Notes under the pieces: model-generated
Seen by the model: only the letters and a program-made list of their open reading frames with translations
The model's database searches: none
What the model was told of the DNA's origin: nothing
Program-made: the position numbers and the translations under genes
Assembly (NCBI GenBank): GCA_017590115.1
Contig: JAGGNK010012559.1
Coordinates: 764,370-828,369, forward strand
Direction: 5' to 3'
DNA length: 64,000 nt
From: Montifringilla adamsi
Taxonomy: Eukaryota > Chordata > Aves > Passeriformes > Passeridae
Shown: piece after piece, positions 45,832 through 57,800 of the stretch
How positions within the stretch are numbered: position 1 is the stretch's first letter
How the letters are laid out: each line of letters opens with the position of its first letter

Positions 45832-45881
45832 TTAGATGATCTTGTTCTCCAGGGCTTCGATTCTTTTGGCCACAGCTTCCA
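45832..45881 (-). CDS. MATN1: MATN1 exon 8, coding part: end of the coiled coil
   Basis: Fifty bases encode the last 15 residues ([15 protein letters not shown]) plus the second and third bases of a split leucine codon, then TAA. Hydrophobic residues recur at heptad spacing (V, I, L, I), completing the trimeric coiled coil. The exon is entered through an AC 3' splice site of the U12 type. Confidence 0.97.
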
Positions 45882-48800
45882 GTGAGGAGGAGTTAAGGAG
45901 GAAAAATGGCAATTTTTCTGGGAATGTTGGGAGGGAGACTTTTTATGTGGGCACAGAGTGATGGGCCAAGGTTTTAACTCAAACAGAAGAGATTCAGATG
46001 GGATTTAGATGGGAAGGAATTATTCCCTGGGAGGGTGGGGAGGGGCTGGGCTGGAATTGCCAGAGCAGCTGGGGCTGCCCCTGGATCCCTGGAAGTGCCC
46101 CAGGCCAGGCTGGAGCAGTGTGGGACAGTGGGAGGTGTCCCTGCCATGATGTCCTGACCCAGGCTGGTAGCACAGGTAGGGATGGGAGCAGGGGCAGAGG
46201 GGATCTGTGCCCATCCCCTCTGGTGTTCCCAGAGCTCTCAGGCTGACGGAGCTCGCCCCAGGAAGGAGCTGTCTGTGCTCACACATCCTCCCACTGCCAC
46301 GGGCTCACTCCCAGAGGAGGAGGGAAAGGAGGTGCTGACAGAGCCCCTGACCCTGAGGAGAAGAGCAAGAGCTTTTCCTGGCGTTCCAGAGCAATTTTCT
46401 GCTCTTCTCACTAATTCCTGTTGATGGTGTGCCTGGGAGAGCCACCCACCAGGTGGGAGCTGTGACTTCCCATGTCCTCTGCACCACACAGGTCACAGAT
46501 CTCACCCAGCTTGGCTCCGGAAGGAGGAGCAGAGCTGTGCCACAGCAGGGCCCAGAATGTGTGAAGAAATCAGAATGTTCCTTTTAAAATTAGATCCTTT
46601 CCTGTTCCTCAGTGGTGAGATATCTCCCCTGCCCTCGTGAGCCACCCCAAGGCTCCATGAATTCAGTTTTTCAGAAGTTTTAATCCTACTCACAAGTTTG
46701 TTTAAATTTTTTTTTCTCTTTCTTCCACTTAGTGAAAGGCCCAGCATGGGAGAACTCCGTCCCACCAGGTGGGCTCTGATGGGATCCAACTCACCTTGCT
46801 GGAGATGCTTCCAGGGAACAGTTCCATCAGGATTTATCTCCCAGCACTGAGTTTTGGCCAGCTGGGAGAACCTGGGATGGGTGGATGTGTCCACTTGGAT
46901 TATCCACACCACCCACCTACAGTCTGAGGTGTTCTGATGTCCCTGCAGTCCATGAAGAATTCGGGCAGTGTTGGATGTTTGCCCTGAAGGAACCCCCTGC
47001 CTCCTGTTCCAGCTGCCTCAGGACCTGCAGCCCCATCTCCCCACAATCCCAGAATCCCAGAGCTTGGAAAAGCCCTCCAGGGCCATCAAGTCCAACTTTC
47101 AACCAACCCCCACGTTGTCACCAGCCCAGAGCTCTGAGTGCCACATTTGACCCCCCAGGTGCCTCATTCCCACCTTCCTGAGCCCCACCCTACTCCCTCC
47201 CCCAGGAACCGACCTTCCCCATGGTCCCTGTGGAAATCCCAGCCCAACCCACCCAATCCTGGCCAACTTCCAAAGGATATGTTTCTGCTGCAAGGAATTG
47301 ATGAGCTCTTCTACTTTGGTCTGGAACTTCACGATGGATTTGCACTCACATGGATCTTCCTCTGTGGGTCACAACAGCAAGAGGATGAGTGGCACAAAAA
47401 ATTGATTTAATCAAAATCCCTGAGCCCAGTGAAACAGCAAAATTCTTATTTTCTGTGTCAGAAACAGGAAGGAAAACAAAATATAATTATTTCTAATTAT
47501 CTGATTGATCTCTTCTAGCTTTAACCTCAGGTGAACAGAGAATGTCACATTTTTCTGTTATTTCAACCATGGGAAGACTTTCCATCTCTCTGGAAACCCA
47601 TCAAGCTCTGCTCCTGATGCTTCAGGTTCGCCCTGAAATTGGAGTCTGACCAAATAAAACCAACCTCTGTCTCCCCAACAAGATCCAATAAAAACTGGAG
47701 GCACTGCTGCCATCAAGACTGGTTTGAGCTTTGCTTCAGTAACTCCAGTCCTTGAGGGGGTGGAACCATGAGCGTTAATCACTTTGCTAATTTATGTCAC
47801 TAATTTACATCTGTTCTTCAAGGAAAATTAACTCAGACTAGAACAGGAAGAAAAAGATGACTGGGAAAGAAAGGGAGGGGTTACAAGGCCACTCTGAGCT
47901 GAGCAAAGGAGGAGTAAATAAAAGACAGAATTTTTTAAGGAAATGAATCACTTGCACCAAAACTCAACAGGTTTAAACCAGCCAGGTGTAACCTAAAGCT
48001 GGAGATTAACAGAAGATGTGAAGGCAGCTGTTGAGAGACACAAGCTGGCACTGGGAATGAAAAAAAATGCAAATATCTCCTTGCCTTCCTTTTATTTTTA
48101 ATACTCAAATGTAAACATATTTACCCAAATTGATATTTTATAAACAAACAGTTTTTCTGAAATTTACTTTTTTTTTTTTTGAAGGCTGAAGCTTAAATGT
48201 ATTTGAATGATTTTTAAGTACAATTTGTTGGGTGTTTCATATAGATCCCATCCTCCTGTTCTTGGATTGATCCTAATTTCTTAATGAGACTTTTCAAAGA
48301 GTCTCTGCCTTGCAATCCTGGCTCTGCAGACATGGGGATTATCCCTCTCCAACTTCTCCAGGAGGAAAGGAAATCCCATCTTAAGGAACCTGGAGACAAA
48401 TTCATTATTTCTGAAGAAAAAGAAGGGCAGAAAGGTGGAGGAAAAAGGAAGGAGAAGGGGATTTGGGAGAGGGGCACACGGCTGAGGTGTGGGGGTTGCT
48501 TTGCCTCAGGTAACCACCCAAAATACCAATGTCTTCTGGTCCTCCCGTGTGTTCTGCCAGCTCCACACACTGGGAACAGGAGATTTTATCACATCCACCT
48601 AAAAAGGCATTTTCATCCCTTTACTCCAGGCTGCAAATGCTGTGACTGAACCCCTCCATCCCGTCCCCCACCCACCATCACAGATCTTCAACTGCAGCTT
48701 CTCCAGGGGCATTTCCACCTCTCCAGTCCAGCCTTGAACACCGACTGAACCCCTCCATCCCATCTGTGACAGATGAGCAATGCCATGGGTGACTCTCACA

Positions 48801-51800
48801 ATTAAAAGGCAAATATCCTGTATCTATGTCAGGAGAAGTTTTATAGATTCATAGTTATGTGTTACCCCCCTGTGTTGTTCTCAGGGGTGCCCTGGGTTTG
48901 GGACATTTGGGAGGGTGGGCTCGTTGCCATGGCAACAGCTGCCTCCCAGTCAAGGTGTCAGGCAGTGATCTCAGCACTGGGCAGGGAAGGAGGAGTCGAT
49001 GGACAGAACTTTGGGAGGGGCCAAAGGGTTAAAAGGGGAAACCTCCATGGTGTGGTGAGCACATGGTGGGGAAATCCTCTGCTCCTGGCACTGTAATATT
49101 TTCTCTACTCAGTCTACTGTTGTGTTTTTGATGAGGTTTAATAAACCTTTTACATTTTTGGAAGTGAGTAGCATTTCTCACACGAGTCCTCTCTCACCAA
49201 CGCAGATTGAGGATCTGCAGCTTCTCCAAGGGCATTTCCATCCCTCCACTCCAGCCTTGACTGAACCCCTCCATCCCCAATCCCTCTCACCAGCACAGAT
49301 GTCCATTTACAGTTTCTTCAAGAGCATTTTCATCCCTCTGCTCCATCCCAATCCCTCTCACCAACACAGAGTGACGATCTGCAGCTTCTCCAAGGGCGTT
49401 TTCATCTCTCCACTCCAGCCTTCAAACAGTGGGACAAAACCCCTCCATCCTAGCCCCCTCCCACCAACACAGATCTTCACCTGGTGGTTTCTGGAGGGGC
49501 ATTTTCCCCCCTCTGCTCCACCCTTCAGATGCTGTGGCTGAACCCCAGTCCCCCCTCACCAACACAGATCTTCATCTGTAGCTTCTTCCCGATCTTGCTG
49601 ATGGTCCTGAAGTCGGCAGTGTAGAAATAATGCTCGGCCACGGGTTCTGAGGCGATCTCCCTCAGCTCGTCCTCCACGGCATTGCCCACTCCCACGGCAA
49701 ACATCCGAAATCCTGCCGGGAACGGGATCCTGTCAGCAGCCCGGAGCTGGCATGGTGCTACCCTGCCAGGCTGGACATCCTCGTCCACCCCCTGTGCCCC
49801 CAGGCCCCACACAGCTCCAGATCCTAACTGAGAATTACCCCCTCCACCCCCACTATTCCAGACTCCTTTCAGTCAGGTCAAATAGGGTGAAAATAATTTT
49901 ACAGGCAGAGATTTTATTAAAATTTACCAGACCATGGGCACTGCGGCCACAAGAACAAGGTTTTGGAGACGCTCCTTTCAGCCAGTTCAAACAGGGACCA
50001 AAATATTTTTGTGGGTAGAGTTTAAGTAGAATTTCCCAGCCAATGAAAACAAGAACGAGGCTTTGGAGATGCAAGAAAGGACAGGTGATGGTAACACCAT
50101 CCCACTGATGTGGAAGTGATAATGTAGCAAAAGGGAACTGTGGGAGTTTCCAGAACAGGCTCAGCCACTGTTAATCAACCCCTGTTAATGAGCCCCTGAG
50201 TGGCAAAGTCCCCCTGCAGTGGAGACCTGGGGTCAGCAGGTCTAAAATTGTGGCCCCCACTGGGAGTTCAGAACTTGCCCAGGGATTGTCCTGCTCTCTC
50301 AGGAGATTGATCTTCATTAAACCTATTTCTATTGAATTGAAATGCAATTTTCTCATTTTGGGTGGTATTAATTAGCCCTGATTCGAAATACTTGTCTCTA
50401 CTTGTCCATGCCCAGGCACTGGAAATGTTTCCCTGCTCCCCTTTGTGCCTTTCTTTCTCTGGATATATCCAATATGTGTTGTTTTCCCAAGGCTCAGCTC
50501 ACTGAACAATTCTGCAGTCTCATTTTAAGCACTTGTTTATCCCGCAGCAATAAGTCATGGACAGATAAGAGATTTCCTTGCAGGGACAAGAGAGGAGAGA
50601 GAAACAAGGCACAAAGTTTTATCACCAGGGAGGAATAAATTCTATAAATACACTTTATAAGAACCTTTTGTTTTATAAGAGCTGAACAGCCCCATAAGAT
50701 GTCAGAGTGCTTTGTAAACATTGGTTTTTCACGAGCTCCCTGACCTTTCTGGTTATGTGCTGGCCCCGAGTCCCATCTAGTGGTGGAGAGTGAAGTTAAA
50801 AGGAAGGGAAGGATTCAGCAATTCCTGACTGAATTCCCAGGGGCTGGATCCATTTAACACAGGGGTGTCAGAGACTGGGAATGTGCTCAGCGGGTCAGCA
50901 GAGGGGCAGCTCTCGAGGCATTAATCTTTCATGGGGCTCAGGCACAGGAATCCATCAGTGTGTGGCCACTGAGTGCTTTTTCTACAACAGCAGCAGAGGA
51001 AAGCTCCTTATTAATGTGCCTGGGGTTCCTCCTTAACCCACGTATGGGCTTTGTTTATTGTTTTATTGCTTTTTCTTTGCCTTTTCCAGGCCTTGAGGCT
51101 GATGCAGCCGAGCCACACTTGGCCCTACAAGTCCTGGGGTTTGTTTTCTTTGCCCCCGTGTGCCTCTGGTGCTGGGCTGGGCTTCCTGACCAACCCCAGA
51201 CAAATCCCAGAGTGGATAAGGGTTGGGTTAGGAGGGACCTTAAAGCTCCTCTTGCTCTGCCATCTTTCACAATCCCAGCTTGCTCCAAGCCCTGTCCAAC
51301 CCTAAAGGTGCTGAAACCGCCTAAATATAAATTCTCCCTGCAGCTTCCTTCCACATTTGTGTGGAGCAATTAGACCTGGGTGCATTCCATTCCAGGGGGT
51401 GGAACTCCACCCTGTCCATCCCATTCCACAGGGTAAGACTCCATCCTGTCCATCCCATTCCAAGGGGTGGAACTCCACCCTGGCCAGCAGAAACTCCTCC
51501 AAAGACAGAGAGGGGAACTAAAACCAGCTCTTGGCAAGCCAAGGTGCAGCTGACACCCAGACTGAGGTGTTCCAAGCTCTCCGTGAACAAGGATAGTCAG
51601 GGAATATCTTCCCAGAATTACTGAGTACAACCTGTATATATCCTAAGAGACAGATCCAGAGAAAAAGTCCTGCCTGGGCCAAGGGAGAAAGAAGCCCCAG
51701 GGAGTTCAGGAGTCCTACCTGAGTCCTTGGCTTTCTTGGCAGCATCTGAGATGTAATCCTGTGAGCGCCCATCAGTGAAGACAATCCCCACCTTGGGGAC

Positions 51801-54800
51801 CCCAGGCCGGGCTCCGTTGATGACGGAGAAGGAGCTGTCAACGAGGTACTTCAGAGCCTGGCCTGTCATGGTCCCCTTCTCCATGTAGGCCATTTTCTTC
51901 ACTGCTGCTTTGATGTCCTTCTTGCTCTTGAACTGCCCCAGGGGGAACTCCTGCCGGACAGAGCTGGAGTACTGCACCAGCCCGACCTGGGCCTGTTTGT
52001 CCGACACCTCCAGTGAATCCACGATTTGGTTGATGAATTTCTTCACCAGCTCGAAGTTCTCAGGCCTCACACTCTTGGAGCCATCAATGAGGAACACAAG
52101 ATCCAGAGCAGACCCCAAGCCACCATTGCAAGCTGAGGGAAAATACGAGAAGAGGGCAGAACAAAACAGCAGCTAAGACCTCAGTAAACGATGTAGGAAA
52201 ATAGAAACCTAATGCCATTTGTTACTGAGGAAATGGGGTTAATGAATGAAAACCCAACAGGAGAGCACAGCAATGTTTTGAAAGTGATTCTGGCTGGTAA
52301 GAGCAGAGTTTCCCTTTCTACCTTCTCTGATCAGAACATCCCAGTGCTGTCACCACCATGCCCTCAGGGACCCCTCACGTACCGGTGCAGGTCTTGCCAT
52401 CGCTGTTGAGGCTGAAGCCGTCCCTGCAGGCACACCTGTAGGCCCCCGGGGTGCTGACACACACCTGCTCGCAGTCGTGATCCCCCGTGGCACACAGGTC
52501 AGACACCACTGCAAGGAGAGGAGGGGGTGGCTTCAAGCAGGGGCCAGCCCGAGGCCTTCCCGCCCACACCCAGCTCTGCACAGCCCCACACTGACCCCAT
52601 AATTAAATCTGCTTTGCAGTGGGACACAGCTCATTGATCCTTGACAGTGGCTGAGGCATTGTCTTAGGCTGGAAATGGGGGTGTGTGCTCTGTCCCCCCC
52701 TGTCAGAGCTGGGCAGTTCTCTGCTGTTCTCTGGGCAGTTTCTTTATCTCTCCCACAGCCAATCCTCCCTCCAGGAGATCTCTGCTGTTCATGGCCACTG
52801 AGTGTCCCTGCATGGCTGAGCAAATTCCAGCATCCCACTGGGAGATGCTCCGCCCAGGGCAGGAGCCAGGCATTCCTACCTGGATACAATCTGAGCCTGG
52901 AACAGCACAGCAGCCTTTGCCCACTGCATTCCCAGAGGAGCAGCTTTCTCCTGCCCTGCATTCCCAGAGGAAGAGCAGGCCCATCTCCAGCAGCCCTGGA
53001 GCTGCAGAGGAAAACTGCAGCCTTGTGCAGGATCCCTGCTCCAGCAGAAGCACAGCTGGCACTGCAGGAGGGCTGAGCCCCCATGGGATGGGACTGTGCC
53101 ACCACCCTGACCCACAGGGCTCAGCGCCTGCTCTGACTCTGGCAGTGGCAGTGTTTGTACTATTGCATTTGTATTTTAATTTCCCTAAGAAAGAACTGTT
53201 ATTCCTATTCCCCTATCTTTGCCTGAGAGCCCCTTGATTTCAAAATTACAATAATTCAGGGGGAGGGGGTTTGCATTTTCCATTTCAGGGGAGGCTCCTG
53301 CCTTCCTTAGCAGACACCTGGCTTTTCAAACCAAGCAGCATAAAGACAAGGAAGAAATTCCCACAAGTCCCCCTGCTCCAACGCACAGCCAGGACTGGAA
53401 ATCCTCCCCATCCTGAGGGCAAACCCACCTGGGTGTGGGGCAAATCGCAGCACATCTCACTATGAAATGCTCCTGGGTGAGGTTTGGGTCCCAGCTGCCC
53501 CCAGGCTAGCCAGTACCCCATTTTTGCAGCTCTGCAGTACAATTCTGAGCAGGGGGCTGAGCTGCCATTCCTGGACAGCATTCATGTATGAACACACCTG
53601 GGATTCACCTCAGAGCTCTCCCTGCACATGCAGCTCTCAGATCCCTGCTCTCCAAACCTTCCTGCTGCTGCTCCTGTCCTGGCTGTGGCTCCTGGGTTGC
53701 TGAGCAAACAGCAGCTGAGTGGCAGCACCGGGACCCAGCGGCGCTGGGAGGTGACAGCGCTGTCACAGTGAGGATGGCAAATAAACTCCAGAGCAAACAG
53801 GGCTGGGGAGGCAAATTCAGTTACAAATGCCAGGGAAAAGTGTGCAGAAATCTAGGCACTGGGCTGGAGCGAACTGATGGGAGGTGGGGCTGAGTCTTTC
53901 TGAGTTCAGATTTGTTATTTTGAGGCATTTGTGTTCTGCTCTACTCATATTTTGTACATTTTTTTGGCCTTTCCACTTCTTGTGCCTGTGCCAGCACTGG
54001 TAGAGTGTTCCAGCCCAGCTTGTTGGGAATTTTACTGCCCCTGGAGCTGCCTGTAGTTCAGTGCTCTGGTTAATCTCACCACAGGCTGGAGCACCAGGGG
54101 TTTCTCGTTTCTCCATGAGTTTGCTGAGCACTGTGGGAAGCACTTTTCCCTGCTGTCCATCCCACAAATCCTATGCTGTGCCCCAGCAGGGGGTCTGGGT
54201 CCATCTCTGGGGTGGTTTAGGGCAGCTGCATGTGCAGAACACGATAACAGGGACTTGGGAATTACCAGGGCTGTCCTCTGTTCCCTGCAGCAATCCCGAG
54301 TGCTTCCCTCACTGCCCATGGCTTTTCCTTGGGAAGAGCTTTGCCATCCGCACAGGGAGGCACAGAAAGGATTTTCCCCACAACTTTCAAACCACAGGGT
54401 GAGGCTCGGCACCACTGCTGCCTCCCAATCCCAGGGCAGCCCGTACAAACTCCCACAATATTCGTGGTCTTGCTTCCACTCCTCAAATTCTGTCTCTCTT
54501 CCTCCCTTTGTCTGAGGTGTTTGTTCCCTCTCCCATGAGCTGCTGCTGCAGTGACACCTGATAATACCTGACTCATTCTGTGTTATCACCGGGGTATAAT
54601 CCATGGCTCACTCTGTATCCCAAATTTCCCTCCTTTCCACACAGGAGCCAATTTTCCATAACAAAAAGCTGCTCCCCTTCATCACTTTCAGCCTGGGAGC
54701 TGGACCAGGAGATTTTACACCTGTCAGAAACTGGGAGTTCTCCAGGCCCAGCCGTGTGTGTTTGGAGTTCCAGGTGGATCACACCTCTCAGGAATTGTTG

Positions 54801-57800
54801 CCACACATTTTTCCTTCCAGGGAATGGCAGGGAGAGGCCCCTGGGCCTCTCCTGCTGACAGAAAATGGGGATTTATCGCCCATTCCTGCTGCCTTGGGGC
54901 ACATTTGGAAACAATAAAACATTCCCAGTCCTTCAGCAGCTCCTGTAGGAGCAAAGCTGCATTTGGAGGATGCTGTTTTTGTAGGATGCTGTTTTTGTAG
55001 GATGGGGTTTAGAGGATGGTGGTTCTATAGGATGGTGGTTTTATAGGATGCTGTTTGGAGGGTGCGGTTTTTATAGGATGGTGTTTTTAGGATGGTGTTT
55101 TCATAGGGTGGTGGTTTTAGGATGGTGTTTTCGTAGGATGGTGTTTTTGATATGCTCAGGCTCCTTTGATGTGCTGTGCAGACAGGAATTAGATCCTGCT
55201 CCAGCCAGGAGAGACTCCTGCCCCACAAGGCTCCCAACCCCAGAAGCAGCATCAGGCAAAGGCAACTCAGCCTCTGACAGGAACTGGGACCATCCCAGTT
55301 GAACTAGGAATTCTGGAGGCAACGCTGGCTGGGGGAATTACAAAACAAATTCTCTCAACTGCCCCAAAAGGGGCATGATTTCAGTGCACTAAAACTCTCT
55401 TTACCAGATTGTTTTCCAGTGCCTCCAGGAGTGTGTGGACCATGTTTACAAACTCTCCAGTGCCAGTGAAATCTGGAGATTTCTTTAACCAAAACCTGAA
55501 ATGCCCTAGACAAAACCCTGCCGTTCTGGAAAGGCAACTTCACAGAGCCCCTGTGTCCCACAGGGCTCTGAACCTGCAGGGCTTGGAGCAAGGAAGCAGA
55601 GGGGTGAGGGGTGGTCACAGGTACAACTTCCACAGGAAAGGCTGGAGGAGGACTTTGGAAAAGGGTCTGGAGGGGCAGGACACACGGAATGGCTCAATCC
55701 CTTCCCACCCAAAGCATTCCAGGATTCTCTGTAGAGCTTTAAGGTCCTTCCCACCCAAACCATTCCCAGTTCCTGGCTGGCAGCCCCGCAGCCCCAGGCT
55801 GGGACTGCCAGGACTCACCACAGAAAGCCTCCTGGAACTTGTGGGTTAGCTTCTCGATGACGCTGTAGCTCTCCACGTAGTCCACGTGCTCGTCCAGGGG
55901 CTCACTGGCCATCTGCCTCAGCGTGCCCATGTCCACCCTGCCCACGCCGATGGCGAAGATCTCGATGCCTGCGGCCCTGGCCCGGGCAGACACGTCCTGC
56001 ACCCCGTCCTGGGGCCGGCCGTCGGTCACCACGATGGCCACCTGCAGCGGGGAAGGATGGCCTGGGTGGGCATGAGGATCCTCCTTCATATTCCCAGAAT
56101 GTTGGTGGGACAGGCCAAGGTAGGAGGGAAGGGTTTGCATTTCTAAAATTAAGGGAAAAGGGAATCCTACCAGCTTTTCCCATTCTTTGGAGATCACACC
56201 AACCATGTTTTTTTGAGTTGGAATTAGTTTCTTTCCAAGCTGGAAAAGTTAAACCGCCAGGGATTGATGGTTTCACCAAGGGACAACTGCCAGGGATCGA
56301 TGGCTTCACCAAGGGACAACTGCCAGGGATCGATGGCTTCACCAAGGGACAACTGGCACATTCCCCTCTAAGGAAACTAAATTAAAATTTATGTTGTTCA
56401 TAGCCAAACTTGAGCTCAAGCCAAACTGAAGATCTTCAGGGACACTCAGGACAAGCCCAGCTGAGTGTGGGTCTTCATAGCATCTCAGGAAATGCCATGG
56501 AAACATGAGATGAAGGCTTCATCCCATTTATGGATGGAGGAGCTGAAGGATGGACCTGGAACCATCTCCATGGGGAGAGAGAGGGAGAGGCCTGAGGACA
56601 CACTGTGTGTCAGGGCCTGCCAGAATTTGTGATTCTCTGTTCCAAAATAAACAGCAGGGATTAAACCCCACCCCTGCTAACCCCAGCATTAAAGTGGCAG
56701 CTGGTTTAAGCGGGAACTGGATTTCAGCTTGGATTAAACGGTGCCCTGAACCAGCTAAAAGCCTCCCAGAGTCCTGCTCCTGGTTTGTCCCTTTTCCTCT
56801 TTATTTTTCTTCTGAAAGAGACTTTGTTACAAGACCTGAATTCTTGCTTTTTGCAATTCTTCTGCCCCTGCCACTTTTCCTTACAATTGATTTATTGTGA
56901 CACCACTGCCAACTCCAAAGGAATGGCTTAGGCTGGAATACAGAATGGGGAAAGAGCTTCCCCTCTGGAAAAAACAGGAGAAACAGGAAAAATGTGGGGC
57001 TTTGCAGCTCATTTCAGCTGTTTATCTACACTTCCTAAGGGCTGCACAATTAAAAATTCCCAGGAGCATCATAATTCCGCAACTGATGCTTCCACGGGGG
57101 AAAAAAAATAAACAAATTCAAGCCTTGCTCTTCTAGCGTGGCAAAAATAAGGCAAAGCAGCACCTGTGGCAGGTGTGGGGGTGTGGTGTGGAGGAACAGA
57201 TGTGCCCAAGGAGCTCCGGGGTTTTCCTGGGGCGGGATGGATCCATCCATGCAGTGGAGCCTTTTACCAGGAGAGAGAGCCCTCGGCTCAGCTCCGCTCC
57301 AGCCGGGCTGCTCCGCCTGAGCAGCGCCGCCCGGGGCTGCCGAGGAGAGCAGGAGAGCCCCGAGCCCGGCTGGCAGGAGCGAGGGAGGCATCGGATCAGG
57401 GATCACAGGAGATATCAAACAAGGGAATGAGGAGCTATCAAATCAGGGATCGGAGGAGATGTCAAATATGGGAATGAGAGGGCTTATCAAATCAGGGATC
57501 ACAGGAGATATCAAACATGCGAATGAGGAGTCACCAAAACAGGGAATGAGGAGTTATCAAATCAGGGATCAGAGGAGATGTCAAATATGGGAATGAGAAG
57601 AGTTATCAAATCAGGGATCAGGGGGTTATCAAATCGGGGATCAGAGGGGTTATCAAATCAGGGATCAGAGGAGTCATCAAACATGCGAATGAGGAGTCAC
57701 CAAAACAGGGAATGAGGAGTTATCAAATCAGGGATCAGAGGAGATGTCAAATATGGGAATGAGAAGTCATCAAATCAGGGATCAGAGGAAATATCAAATC

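Larger units (their letters stand above)
45882..47280 (-). other. MATN1: MATN1 last intron: U12-type AT-AC intron
   Basis: The intron starts with ATATCCTTT (47280-47272) and ends in AC (45883-45882). The branch-point motif TCCTTAAC (45899-45892) lies about 11 bases before the 3' splice site. These are the textbook signals of the minor spliceosome, and AT-AC in this intron is established for chicken and human MATN1. The 1399-bp intron has no usable GT-AG alternative that keeps the coiled-coil frame. It has taken up two CR1 fragments. Confidence 0.96.
49713..51718 (-). other. MATN1: MATN1 intron 5
   Basis: Donor GTAGGA after exon 5, acceptor GGCAG before exon 6. It contains a diverged 110-bp tandem pair at about 49862-50075 (shared CTCCTTTCAG and CAAGAACAAGGTTTTGGAG words), a degraded CR1 and a small minisatellite (listed separately). 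Otherwise unique. Confidence 0.7.
52509..55818 (-). other. MATN1: MATN1 intron 3
   Basis: Acceptor TTGCAG before exon 4, donor GTGAGTCC after exon 3. It contains a family A solo LTR, a GGATGGTG-type minisatellite and a small CR1 end (listed separately). The rest is unique, with no exon recognised. Confidence 0.75.

Noticed and set aside
47099..47332. Read-through of exon 7 into the intron as an alternative C-terminus
   Set aside because: The continuation begins exactly at the AT of a perfect U12 donor, and exon 8 restores the known coiled-coil end.
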